A stretch of 64,000 nt of DNA, from NCBI RefSeq assembly GCF_900112815.1, contig NZ_FOND01000012.1, forward strand, positions 1-64,000, in the 5' to 3' direction. The notes below the pieces were generated by a model that saw only the letters and a program-made list of their open reading frames with translations, was not told where the DNA came from and did no database searches. Positions within the stretch are counted from its first letter, which is position 1. The number at the start of each line of letters is the position of its first letter. Positions 24,753 to 32,981 of this stretch are shown piece by piece. The DNA comes from Blastococcus tunisiensis. GTDB lineage: Bacteria; Actinomycetota; Actinomycetes; Mycobacteriales; Geodermatophilaceae. The translations under genes and the position numbers were made by a program.

Positions 24753-25706
24753 TCAACCGACCTCGACGACGACCTTGCCGAGGGCCCTCCCCTCCCCCAC
24801 GTGCGCCAGCGCCGCCGGCACGTCGGCCAGGGCGAACCTGCGGTCGATGTGGACGGCGACGTCCCCGGCGACGCACAGGTCCGCGAGGGGCCCGAAGTGG
24901 GCCGGTCCCTCCTTCACCGCGAGCACCCCGAGCCGGCGCCCGGTCAGCCGGCCGGCGAGCTGCCCGACCGTCAGGATGCGCAGCAGCGCGCGCACGGATC
25001 CGCCGACGCACCGGTACCGGCCGCCGGGGGCGAGCGCGCGCCGGTAGGCGAACACCGACCGGTGCGCCACCAGGTCCAGGATCTCGTCGTAGGGCCCGCG
25101 GCGGGTGAAGTCCTCCGCGCGGTAGTCGAATACCTCGTCGGCGCCCAGCGAGCGCATGAACTCCAGCTTCGCGGCGTTGTCCACCGCGGTCACGTGCGCG
25201 CCCGCCCGCTTCGCCAGCTGGATCGCGAACGACCCCGACCCACCGCCGGCCCCGTTGATCAGGAACCGCCGTCCCTCGGCCGCGGCGGCGGTGCCCTGCA
25301 GCGCGATGGCGCCGGCCTGCGGGATGGTGGCGGCCGCGGCGAACGTCAGCCCGGCCGGCTTCGGCGCGAGAGCCGTCTCGGGGGCGACGGCGTACTCGGC
25401 GAAGCCACCCATCAGCGCGAGGTTGTCGCCGTACACCTCCTCGCCCGGGCGGAACCGGGTGACCCCGTCGCCGACTGCCTCGACCGTGCCCGCGATGTCC
25501 GACCCGAGGATGTGGCGCGACGGCCGGAGCAGCCCGCCGAGCCGGGCGTACGCCGGCGACCCGGTCAGGCCCTCCCAGTCACTGAGGTTGACCGACGTCG
25601 CGACCACCCGCACCAGCACCTGCCCGGCGGCCGGGGAGGGCACCGGGACGTCGTCCAGCCGCAGGACCTCCGGCGACCCGTACCGGTCGTACACGACCGC
25701 CTTCAT
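24753..25706 (-). CDS. NAD(P)-dependent quinone-oxidoreductase-like MDR protein
   Basis: 317 residues from the ATG at 25706, with aggag upstream. Zinc-free medium-chain dehydrogenase/reductase: GroES-like N-terminal domain (MKAVVYDRYGSPEVLRLDDVPVP, HILGSDIAGTVEAVG, GEEVYGD) and a Rossmann domain with NGAGGGSGSFAIQLAK (AxxGxxG-like NADPH loop). No catalytic or structural zinc cysteines. It probably reduces quinones or enals using NADPH. Its C-terminal end GKVVVEV is typical. Stands alone between converging and diverging neighbours. Confidence 0.8.
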   Translation of the reverse strand: MKAVVYDRYGSPEVLRLDDVPVPSPAAGQVLVRVVATSVNLSDWEGLTGSPAYARLGGLLRPSRHILGSDIAGTVEAVGDGVTRFRPGEEVYGDNLALMGGFAEYAVAPETALAPKPAGLTFAAAATIPQAGAIALQGTAAAAEGRRFLINGAGGGSGSFAIQLAKRAGAHVTAVDNAAKLEFMRSLGADEVFDYRAEDFTRRGPYDEILDLVAHRSVFAYRRALAPGGRYRCVGGSVRALLRILTVGQLAGRLTGRRLGVLAVKEGPAHFGPLADLCVAGDVAVHIDRRFALADVPAALAHVGEGRALGKVVVEVG

Positions 25707-25789
25707 CCCTCGCTCCTGACATCCCGACACCCGACGACGGCGCCAGCGTCGACCACCGGCGGCCACCGGTCCAGCGCTACCGTCCGGCG

Positions 25790-27391
25790 GTGACCGATTC
25801 CCCAGCAGGGCCGGAGACCGCCGAACGGATCGCCGCGGGGTACGCGGGCGGCGGTGCAGCGCTCGAACTCGGGTCGGTGATGCACGGCGGCGCGGCACAC
25901 CCCGGCGCACAGGTGCGGGTACCGCTGTCGATGCTCAACCGCCACGGTCTCATCGCCGGGGCGACGGGCACCGGCAAGACGAGGACGCTGCAGCTGATGA
26001 CCGAGCAGCTGTCGGCCGCGGGGGTGCCGGTCGTGCTGGCGGACATCAAGGGCGATCTGAGCGGCCTGGCCCGGCCCGGCACCCCCGGCGACCGGATCAC
26101 CGCCCGGGTGCAGCAGACCGGCGACGACTGGACGGCGACGGCGTACCCCGTGGAGTTCCTCGCGCTGGGCGGGCTCGGCCCGGGCGTGCCCGTGCGGGCC
26201 ACCATCACCGACTTCGGTCCCGTGCTGCTGTCCAAGGTCCTGGGCCTCAACCCGACGCAGGAGAGCTCGCTCGGGCTGATCTTCCACTACGCCGACGACG
26301 CCGGGCTGCCGCTGCTGGACCTCCGGGACCTGCGCTCGGTGGTGAGCTGGCTGATCAGCGACGCAGGCCGTCCGGAGCTCAAGGCCCTCGGCGGGCTCTC
26401 GCCCGCGACCGCCGGTGTCATCCTGCGGGAGCTCATCGGCCTGGAGGACCTCGGCGGCGACGTCTTCTTCGGTGAGCCCGAGTGGGACCCCGCCGACATG
26501 ATGCGGACGACGGCGGACGGACGCGGGGTCATCACCGCCGTCGAGCTCGCCGCCGTGCAGGACCGGCCGGCGCTGTTCTCCACGTTCCTCATGTGGCTGC
26601 TCGCCGAGCTGTTCGAGGAGTTGCCCGAGGTCGGGGATCTCGACCAGCCCAAGCTCGTCTTCTTCTTCGACGAGGCGCACCTGCTCTTCACCGGGGCCAG
26701 CAAGGCCTTCCTCGAGTCGGTGACGCAGACCGTGCGGCTGATCCGGTCCAAGGGCGTCGGCATCGTCTTCGTGACCCAGACGCCGACGGACGTGCCGAGC
26801 GCGGTCCTCGGGCAACTCGGCAACCGGGTGCAGCACGCACTCCGGACGTTCACGCCGCAGGACGCCAAGGCCCTCCGCGCGACCGTCTCGACGTTCCCGA
26901 AGAGCAGCGACTACGACCTGGAGGAGCTGCTGACCTCGCTCGGCACCGGTGAGGCGGCGGTCACGGTGCTATCCGAGCGCGGCTCCCCCACCCCCGTCGC
27001 CTGGACGTTGCTACGCGCACCACGGTCGCTGATGACCCCTGTCGACCCTGCCGTCCTGACGGCGGAGGTCACCGCCTCCCCGCTGTGGGCGACGTACGGG
27101 CAGCCGGTCGACCGCGACTCCGCGCACGAGCGGCTGGCCGCCCGCCTGGCTCCCCCACCGTCGGCATCGCCGCCCGCGGACGAGCCCGCGCTCCCGAGCC
27201 CGTGGCCGGAGATCCCCGACGCCGGGCCCGCTCCCCGCCGCCGGGGCCGGGCACACCAGCCGGCCGAGCAGGACGTCCTGAGCACGGTGCTGGGCTCGTC
27301 GGCGTTCCGGTCCTTCGCCCGGTCCGCCGCCTCGGCGCTCGGCCGCGAGATCACCCGCGGCATCTTCGGCACCCGCCGCCGACGCCGCTGA
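25790..27391 (+). CDS. DUF853 / HerA-like P-loop ATPase (YjgR type)
   Basis: 533 residues, GTG start. Walker A GATGTGKTRT at about 64-73, followed by VVLADIKGDLSGLARPG, the signature of the DUF853 family of helicase-HerA-like proteins. Walker B is KLVFFFDEAHLLF at about 283-295 and the arginine-rich sensor is VGIVFVTQTPTDVP. The last 90 residues are Pro/Ala-rich, then basic (GTRRRRR). Cytoplasmic; role unknown in all members, suggested to be DNA or filament translocation. Typical chromosomal version, about the usual 500 residues, and not part of the mobile element. Confidence 0.8.
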   Translation: MTDSPAGPETAERIAAGYAGGGAALELGSVMHGGAAHPGAQVRVPLSMLNRHGLIAGATGTGKTRTLQLMTEQLSAAGVPVVLADIKGDLSGLARPGTPGDRITARVQQTGDDWTATAYPVEFLALGGLGPGVPVRATITDFGPVLLSKVLGLNPTQESSLGLIFHYADDAGLPLLDLRDLRSVVSWLISDAGRPELKALGGLSPATAGVILRELIGLEDLGGDVFFGEPEWDPADMMRTTADGRGVITAVELAAVQDRPALFSTFLMWLLAELFEELPEVGDLDQPKLVFFFDEAHLLFTGASKAFLESVTQTVRLIRSKGVGIVFVTQTPTDVPSAVLGQLGNRVQHALRTFTPQDAKALRATVSTFPKSSDYDLEELLTSLGTGEAAVTVLSERGSPTPVAWTLLRAPRSLMTPVDPAVLTAEVTASPLWATYGQPVDRDSAHERLAARLAPPPSASPPADEPALPSPWPEIPDAGPAPRRRGRAHQPAEQDVLSTVLGSSAFRSFARSAASALGREITRGIFGTRRRRR

Positions 27392-27438
27392 CGGGGAGCG
27401 GTGGCAGCGGGACGTCCGCCTCCCGTCCCCCGACCGGC

Positions 27439-27660
27439 TCAGGCCCAGGGCGCGCTGGTGTCCCGGCTGCAGACCGGGCAGGCGTGCTCGTCGCCGCCCG
27501 CGGGCGGCCAGTCCCCGTCCACCACGTCGACCTTCGCGCCGCACTCCGCCCGGAAGGGTGGCTCCTTCCGCGTCGCGACGGCCAGCACGGCATGACGCTC
27601 GCCGACCGGCTCTCCCTGGGCGTTCCCACGACGCCCGACGACGTACTCGCTGCTGCTCAT
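27439..27660 (-). CDS. Small hypothetical protein with CPVC zinc motif
   Basis: 73 residues. Contains AEC at about 38-40 and HACPVCSRD at 59-67, three cysteines plus His that could hold zinc. The rest is polar. It converges with the DUF853 gene (47 bp between stops). The reading is supported by codon bias and the well-placed cysteines, but no named family is recognised. Confidence 0.55.
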   Translation of the reverse strand: MSSSEYVVGRRGNAQGEPVGERHAVLAVATRKEPPFRAECGAKVDVVDGDWPPAGGDEHACPVCSRDTSAPWA

Positions 27661-27852
27661 GGTCAGGAGATACACCCCTCCGCGCGTGCCGGCCCGTCGA
27701 TCCCCGCGCGCGAGGCCGGGCCCGAGCCCGACGGCGTTGCGCGGGGCCGGGAACGTCACCGAACGGGAACATCCGAGGCATCGACGCGGCGCGGCCATCT
27801 CTGCCAAGGTCTGCGCACTGCTCGCTGCGCGCCCACGGGGAGGGACAGCCGG

Positions 27853-28332
27853 ATGACGGTTCCGCTGGACGAGACGACGGCCAGGTCGTGGTTGGCGGTC
27901 GCGGTCGAGGAGGCCCGCGCCGGGCTGGCCGAGGGCGGCATCCCGATCGGCGGTGCACTCGTCGGCCCCGACGGGACGGTGCTCGGCCGCGGCCACAACC
28001 GGCGCGTCCAGGACGACGACCCGTCGGTGCACGGGGAGACCGACGCCTTCCGCAACGCCGGGCGCCAGCCGACCTACCGCGGCACGACGATGGTCACCAC
28101 CCTCTCGCCCTGCTGGTACTGCAGCGGGCTGGTGCGCCAGTTCGGCATCTCCCGGCTGGTCGTCGGGGAGTCCCGCACCTTCACCGGCGGCCACGACTGG
28201 CTGCGCGAGCACGGCGTCGAGGTGCTCGTGCTGGACGACCCGGAGTGCGTGCAGCTGATGACGGACTTCATCGCCGCGCACCCGTCCCTGTGGAACGAGG
28301 ACATCGGGGAAGACGAGGAGACCGACGGATGA
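27853..28332 (+). CDS. Cytosine/nucleoside deaminase (CMP/dCMP-type zinc fold)
   Basis: 159 residues. The zinc site is complete: HGE in DDDPSVHGETDAFRNAG (about 60-62) and PCxxC in TLSPCWYCSGLVRQF (about 88-92). The length and the GESRTFTGG and C-terminal LWNEDIGE features resemble the yeast FCY1-type cytosine deaminase rather than the large bacterial CodA. It would turn cytosine into uracil and ammonia. ggagg lies 9 bases before the ATG. Its stop overlaps the start of the CodB-like permease by 4 bp, which strongly supports cytosine as substrate. Confidence 0.85.
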   Translation: MTVPLDETTARSWLAVAVEEARAGLAEGGIPIGGALVGPDGTVLGRGHNRRVQDDDPSVHGETDAFRNAGRQPTYRGTTMVTTLSPCWYCSGLVRQFGISRLVVGESRTFTGGHDWLREHGVEVLVLDDPECVQLMTDFIAAHPSLWNEDIGEDEETDG

Positions 28333-29633
28333 GCAGCAGCATCGGCAACCGGGACGACGTCGCGCCGGCGGCCGGCGAGATCGATCCCGACTACCCGATC
28401 GACCCGGTCCCCCAGCACGCCCGCAAGTCGCTGTTCTCCCTGGCGATCGTGCTGCTGGGCTTCACCTTCTTCACCCCCACCATGCTGGCCGGCGCCCAGA
28501 TCGGCGCGGCCTTCGAGGTCGGCAGCCTCATCTGGGTGCTGCTGCTCGGCAGCGCCGTCCTCGGCGTGTACGTCGCCGCCATCGGCGGCATCGGCGCCCG
28601 CACCGGCCTGACCACGGTGATGATGTGCCGGTACTCCCTCGGCACCTCCGGCGCCAAGCTCGCCTCGCTGCTGCTCGGCGGCACGCAGGTCGGCTGGTAC
28701 GGCGTCACCGTCGCCACCCTCGCCGGGCTCACCGCCAGCGCGCTGGACTGGACCGGCCGCGGCGTCGAGATCGCGCTGATGATCGCCGGCGGCGCGGTCA
28801 TGGGCATCACCGCGTACTACGGCTACAAGGGCATGTACGCGCTGTCGATCGTCTCCGTGCCGCTGCTGCTGGTCCTCGCCGGCTGGGTGACCTGGCGGTC
28901 GCTGGACGAGGTCGGCGGGTGGAGCGGGCTGACCGCGATCGTGCCGACGGAGACGATGACGATCGCGGCCGCGGTGACCATCGTCGTCGGCACCTTCGCC
29001 TCCGGCGGCACCCAGGCGCCGAACTGGACCCGGTTCGCCCGGACACCGTCGGCCGGCTTCTGGGCCTGCGTCGTCGCCTTCCTGGTCGGCGAGCTGCTGA
29101 TGCTCGGCTTCGGCGCCATCGGGGCCATCTCCTTCGGCGAGGGCGACTTCGTCCTCGTCCTCTACCAGCTGGGCCTGGTCGGCTGGGGCCTGGTGTTCCT
29201 GGTGGCCAACCTGTGGACCACCAACGACAACACCGCCTACAACTTCGGCGTCGCCGGCGCCGAGATCGCCAACTCCCGCTCGAAGAAGCCGTTCGTGATC
29301 GGCGGCGTCGTCCTCGGCACGCTGCTGGCGATCACCGGCATCTACGACAACCTGATCGAGTACCTGGTCTGGCTCGGCATCCTCATCCCGCCGCTGGGCG
29401 GCGTGGTCATCGGCGACTTCCTCGCCCGCTGGCGGGGCGGCATGCCGGCCGCGTCCGGCCTGCCGTCGGTCGAGTGGCGCAACCTCGGCGCCTACGTCGT
29501 CGCCGCGGTGGCCGCCTGGTGGAGCAACGAGGCCGGCTGGTTCATCCCGCCGGTCGTCGGCGTGGTCGTCGCGGTGGTGGCGGTCCTGGCCGTGCAGCGG
29601 GGACGACGCCCGGTGGCCGAACCGGTCGGCTGA
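28329..29633 (+). CDS. codB: Cytosine permease (CodB, NCS1 family)
   Basis: 434 residues with about 12 hydrophobic segments. Family marks include the N-terminal amphipathic stretch YPIDPVPQHARKS, FTPTMLAGAQIG in the first helix and TNDNTAYNFGVAGAEIAN, typical of CodB. Imports cytosine with a cation across the inner membrane. Translationally coupled (ATGA) to the deaminase, making a two-gene cytosine salvage operon. It ends 3 bp before the stop of the converging hydrolase gene, so the two transcripts must overlap. Confidence 0.88.
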   Translation: MSSSIGNRDDVAPAAGEIDPDYPIDPVPQHARKSLFSLAIVLLGFTFFTPTMLAGAQIGAAFEVGSLIWVLLLGSAVLGVYVAAIGGIGARTGLTTVMMCRYSLGTSGAKLASLLLGGTQVGWYGVTVATLAGLTASALDWTGRGVEIALMIAGGAVMGITAYYGYKGMYALSIVSVPLLLVLAGWVTWRSLDEVGGWSGLTAIVPTETMTIAAAVTIVVGTFASGGTQAPNWTRFARTPSAGFWACVVAFLVGELLMLGFGAIGAISFGEGDFVLVLYQLGLVGWGLVFLVANLWTTNDNTAYNFGVAGAEIANSRSKKPFVIGGVVLGTLLAITGIYDNLIEYLVWLGILIPPLGGVVIGDFLARWRGGMPAASGLPSVEWRNLGAYVVAAVAAWWSNEAGWFIPPVVGVVVAVVAVLAVQRGRRPVAEPVG

Positions 29634-29636
29634 GGC

Positions 29637-30443
29637 TCACGCCAGCTCGACGACGGCGTCCACCAGCGCGTCGCCGTCGAGCAGGACCCGGTCGTTGTGG
29701 TCGGCGCCGGGCACCTCGACCAGCCGGTGCAGGTTCCCGGCGGCGTCGGCCACCGCCCGGCTCTGCGCGGGCGGCACGATCGAGTCGGCGCCGCCGTGGA
29801 CGACCGTCGTCGGGACGTCGACCCGCGCGATCTGCTCGGCCACCGGGAACTCGTCCCACAGCAGCGCGCGCACCGGCAGCACCGGGTAGTGGACGGCGGC
29901 GACCGAGGCGAGATCGACGAACGGCGACCGCAGCACCAGCCCGGCCGGCGGGTGCTCGATGGCCAGCTCGGTGACGACGGCGGCGCCCAGGCTCTCCCCC
30001 AGGTAGACGAGGCGCTCGGGCCGCACGCCGTCGTCCAGGAGGAACTGCCGGGCGGCGCGCACGTCGAGGGCGAGGCCGTCCTCGCTGGGGCTGCCGGGGT
30101 TGCCGCCGTAGCCGCGGTAGTCGAACAGCAGCACGCCCAGCCCGGCGTCGGCCAGTTCGGCGGCGAGCGGTGCGCGCATCCCGCGGTGCCCGCCGTTGCC
30201 GTTGGCGACGAGCACGGTCGCCGCCTCGGGCGACGGGGCCGGCAGGTGCCAGGCCCCGAGCTCGAGCCCGTCCGCGGTGCGCAGGACGACGTCGCGGGCG
30301 CCGGGCAGGACGGCCGAGGCCGGGGGGAGCGGACCGTCGCCGGGCAGGTAGACCAGCCTCCGCTGGAACCCCCACAGCAGCGCGGTGATCACGGCGAGGA
30401 CCAGGACGATGACGCTGCCCACCACCAGCACCGACCGGACCAT
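29637..30443 (-). CDS. Membrane-anchored alpha/beta hydrolase (Bem46-like)
   Basis: 268 residues. One N-terminal membrane helix (VLVVGSVIVLVLAVITALLW) then a hydrolase domain with oxyanion stretch ANGNGGHRG, a LLFDYRGYGGNPGSPSEDG loop, nucleophile elbow GESLGAA (S about 154), acid in HGGADSIVPP and catalytic His in GADHND. The FDYRGYGxSxGxPSExG pattern is that of the Bem46/ABHD13 group. Substrate unknown; it would face the outside or the membrane surface. Converges with codB. Confidence 0.82.
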   Translation of the reverse strand: MVRSVLVVGSVIVLVLAVITALLWGFQRRLVYLPGDGPLPPASAVLPGARDVVLRTADGLELGAWHLPAPSPEAATVLVANGNGGHRGMRAPLAAELADAGLGVLLFDYRGYGGNPGSPSEDGLALDVRAARQFLLDDGVRPERLVYLGESLGAAVVTELAIEHPPAGLVLRSPFVDLASVAAVHYPVLPVRALLWDEFPVAEQIARVDVPTTVVHGGADSIVPPAQSRAVADAAGNLHRLVEVPGADHNDRVLLDGDALVDAVVELA

Positions 30444-30464
30444 CCCCCGATCATGACGGGCCCC

Positions 30465-30500
30465 GGGAGACTCCCGTGCGCGCGCGTCCCGGCGTAGCGT
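30465..30500 (+). promoter_or_regulatory. Conserved upstream block, copy 1
   Basis: gggaga at 30465-30470, then 24 bases, then tagcgt at 30495-30500 within gcgtagcgtccggc. The same two words with the same 24-base spacing precede the paralogous gene downstream. tagcgt may be a -10 hexamer; the sigma factor is unknown. Confidence 0.4.
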
Positions 30501-30538
30501 CCGGCCATTCCCGTCCGCCCCCGATCCGGGAGTCCGCC

Positions 30539-30685
30539 ATGGGCGACAAGTCCCCGCACGACGCCCACCACTCGCAGAAGTCGGCGAAGTCGATCAAGGA
30601 GAAGCGCGCCGAGCGCAAGGCGAAGGAACAGATGACGGAGTCCCAGCTGGCCCGGCTGGCCGCCGAGGCCAAGCACAAGCGCTGA
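30539..30685 (+). CDS. Small basic 'MGDKSP' protein, copy 1
   Basis: 48 residues: MGDKSPHDAHHSQKSAKS, then the lysine/arginine-rich helix IKEKRAERKAKEQM and a short tail ending KHKR. Not a known named family to me. The start is fixed by identity with the second copy at 30842 (MGDKSP...KSIKEKR) and by gggag before the ATG. Strongly basic and probably disordered or helical; nucleic-acid association is possible but unproven. Probably arose by tandem duplication of a gene with its promoter. Confidence 0.7.
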   Translation: MGDKSPHDAHHSQKSAKSIKEKRAERKAKEQMTESQLARLAAEAKHKR

Positions 30686-30762
30686 GTCCGGGAGCCCGAC
30701 CCGGGGAGTCCCCGTGGCGGCTGGGTGTCCGCGCCCCGCGGCGCGGCGTCTCCCGGACGCCC

Positions 30763-30798
30763 GGGAGACGCCGTGACCACCGCGCGAGCGCGTAGCGT
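30763..30798 (+). promoter_or_regulatory. Conserved upstream block, copy 2
   Basis: gggaga at 30763-30768 and tagcgt at 30793-30798, again 24 bases apart and again inside gcgtagcgtccggc. Evidence of a duplicated promoter region; see copy 1. Confidence 0.4.
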
Positions 30799-30841
30799 CC
30801 GGCGCACGGAGCCGTTCGGGCTCCCGACGAGGGAGCGCACC

Positions 30842-30979
30842 ATGGGTGACAAGTCCCCGCGACAGTCGATGACCAAGAAGGCCAGCGGCAAGTCCATCAA
30901 GGAGAAGCGCAGCGAGAAGAGGGCCAAGGCCGACACCAGCTCGCAGATGGACAACCTGACCCACGGCAAGAAGCACTGA
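30842..30979 (+). CDS. Small basic 'MGDKSP' protein, copy 2
   Basis: 45 residues: MGDKSPRQSMTKKASGKS then IKEKRSEKRAKADT and a C-terminal MDNLTHGKKH. Shares MGDKSP and KSIKEKR with the copy at 30539; the tails differ, so the pair has diverged. gagggag precedes the ATG. A strong hairpin follows at 30987-31021. Function unknown. Confidence 0.7.
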   Translation: MGDKSPRQSMTKKASGKSIKEKRSEKRAKADTSSQMDNLTHGKKH

Positions 30980-30986
30980 GCCCCGC

Positions 30987-31021
30987 GCCCGGGCGGCGAC
31001 CGAGTCGGTCGCCACCCGGGC
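30987..31021. terminator. Bidirectional hairpin between convergent genes
   Basis: gcccgggcggcgaccga pairs with tcggtcgccacccgggc (16 of 17 bases) around a single-base loop. It separates the small basic protein gene from the TPP-enzyme gene on the other strand and has no T run, as often in high-GC genomes. Confidence 0.65.
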
Positions 31022-31030
31022 GCCACGGGG

Positions 31031-32572
31031 TCAGCGCCGCAGGACGGCGTCGATGAGGTGCGGGCCCGGCTCGGCGAGCGCCTTCTGCAGCTGGTCGGCG
31101 AGCTCCTCGGCGGTCGTCGCGCGGGTCGCCGGCACGCCCATGCCGGTGGCGAGGGCGACGAAGTCCAGGTCCGGGCCGCCGAGGTCGAGCAGCTGCCCGG
31201 CCCGCTCGCCGTCGCTGGCCGCCCCGACCCGCTCCAGCTCGTGCTGCAGGATCGCGTAGGAGCCGTTGTCGCAGACGATCGTGGTGATGTCGAGCTGCTC
31301 GCGGGCGTAGCTCCACAGCGCCGAGATCGTGTACATGGCGCTGCCGTCGGCCTGGATGCCGAGGACCGGCCGGTCCGGGCAGGCGACGGCGGCACCGAGC
31401 GCCATGGGCAGCCCGTCACCGATCGCGCCACCCGTCAGCGACAGCCAGTCGTGCGGGGGCGCCCCGGAGGTGAGCTCCGCCAGCCCGACGCCCGAGGTGA
31501 GCGCCTCGTCGACGACGATCGCCCGCTCGGGCAGCAGCGCCCCGACGACGGCGGCCATGCTGCGCGGGGTCAGCTCCCCGCTGGGCAGCTCGGGCCGCTC
31601 GGCCTCGAGCAGCACGGGGTCGGCGTCCGGTGCCGCCCGCTCCGCCAGCGCCTGCAGCGCGGCGACGGCGTCCTCCCCCGGCGCGCTGAGCACGTGCACC
31701 GTGCAGCCCTCCGGCACCGGGTGGCCCGGCACGTCCGGGTAGCCGAAGAAGTGCACCGGCGCCTGCGCGCCGGCCAGCACCAGGTGCTTCGTGCCCGCCA
31801 GCGCGGCGATCGCCATCTCCGGCGGGTACGGCAGGCGGGTGAGCTCGGGCATCCCGGCGCCACGGGCGGCCCGCGCCGGGAAGGTCTCCGACATCAGCCG
31901 GGCCCCCGTGCCGGCGGTCACCCGGGCCGCGGCGAGCTGCCCCTCGGCGGTCATCGCGTCCCCGCCCAGGAAGAGCACCGCGGGCTCGCCCGAGGCCAGC
32001 ACCGCGGCGACGTCGTCCACCACCGGGGGCGCGACCCGCGGTGCCGGGCGGGCGGGCACCGGGACGGCGACGTCCGCACCCTCGGACCACGAGACGTCCG
32101 CCGGCAGGACCAGGGTGGCGATCGTGCCCGCCGCCGCGGCCGCGACCGCGTCGGCCGCGTCGGCCGCGACGTCCTCCGGCGCCAGCGAGCGGCGCACCCA
32201 GCCCGAGACCGTGCCGGCGACGGCGTCGATGTCGGACTCCAGCGGCGCGTCCAGCCGCTTGTGCGAGCGCGCGTGGTCACCCACCACGTTGACCAGCGGC
32301 GTGCGGCCGCGCCGCGCGTTGTGCAGGTTCGCCAGCCCGTTCGCCATGCCGGGCCCCAGGTGCAGCAGCGTGGCCGCCGGTCGCCCGGCCATCCGGGCGT
32401 AGCCGTCGGCGGCGCCGGTCGCGACCCCCTCGAAGAGGGTCAGCACCGCCCGCATGTCCGGCACGTCGTCCAGCGCGGCGACGAAGTGCATCTCCGACGT
32501 CCCCGGGTTGGCGAAGCAGACGTCGACCCCGGCGTCGACGAGGGTCCGGATCAGGGCCTGGGCGCCGTTCAC
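31031..32572 (-). CDS. Thiamine-diphosphate-dependent enzyme, acetolactate-synthase-like
   Basis: 513 residues. Three-domain ThDP fold: N-terminal PYR domain with the catalytic Glu in LTLFEGVATGAADGYARM, a central domain, and a C-terminal PP domain with the ThDP motif LGIQADGSAMYTISALWSYAREQLDITTIVCDN (GDG-x-N variant with D-G-S...N). FAD-binding features of true acetolactate synthase are not obvious, so a decarboxylase of the benzoylformate/phenylpyruvate type or another 2-oxoacid enzyme is as likely. The EthD-like gene lies just upstream on the same strand, 6 bp apart, suggesting an operon. Confidence 0.75.
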   Translation of the reverse strand: MNGAQALIRTLVDAGVDVCFANPGTSEMHFVAALDDVPDMRAVLTLFEGVATGAADGYARMAGRPAATLLHLGPGMANGLANLHNARRGRTPLVNVVGDHARSHKRLDAPLESDIDAVAGTVSGWVRRSLAPEDVAADAADAVAAAAAGTIATLVLPADVSWSEGADVAVPVPARPAPRVAPPVVDDVAAVLASGEPAVLFLGGDAMTAEGQLAAARVTAGTGARLMSETFPARAARGAGMPELTRLPYPPEMAIAALAGTKHLVLAGAQAPVHFFGYPDVPGHPVPEGCTVHVLSAPGEDAVAALQALAERAAPDADPVLLEAERPELPSGELTPRSMAAVVGALLPERAIVVDEALTSGVGLAELTSGAPPHDWLSLTGGAIGDGLPMALGAAVACPDRPVLGIQADGSAMYTISALWSYAREQLDITTIVCDNGSYAILQHELERVGAASDGERAGQLLDLGGPDLDFVALATGMGVPATRATTAEELADQLQKALAEPGPHLIDAVLRR

Positions 32573-32578
32573 CCGCGC

Positions 32579-32890
32579 TCAGCCCGCCGTGTGCACGTCG
32601 AAGTGCACGAACGTGACCCCACCGGTGGCGAAGTTCGCCACGTCCTTGCCGGCCGCGCGCCCCTCGGGCGAGGACAGCGAGGCGCCCATGGACTCCTCGG
32701 AGTCGAAGTCCAGCTCGGCTATCAGGTAGGGCGCCTCCTGGCTCGGGTCGAGGGACACCGGGCGCCCGACGGTCAGCCGGACGAGACCGGGCTGCTGCAG
32801 CGCCAGCGGGGTGTGGGTCTCCCGGTAGTAGGCGTCGAACGCGGCGGGATCCGCCGGCTGTCCGTAGCTGACGACGAGCCTGTGCACCAT
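32579..32890 (-). CDS. EthD-family dimeric alpha/beta-barrel protein
   Basis: 103 residues from the ATG at 32890 (aggtcctgc upstream). Pattern VHRLVVSYGQPADPAAFDAYYRETHTPLA is the EthD/ABM opening (family YxRxxG...FxxYyxexHxPLa). EthD proteins support degradation of ethers or polyketide-like aromatics; the biochemical role is often unknown. First gene of the apparent pair with the TPP enzyme. Confidence 0.75.
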   Translation of the reverse strand: MVHRLVVSYGQPADPAAFDAYYRETHTPLALQQPGLVRLTVGRPVSLDPSQEAPYLIAELDFDSEESMGASLSSPEGRAAGKDVANFATGGVTFVHFDVHTAG

Positions 32891-32981
32891 GCAGGACCTC
32901 CGATGTCGACGGGCACCGTCGCCCGGGAGCCCACCCAATCAGGACGCCGTCCGACCGGCGAGTCCGGCAGACTGCGCGACC

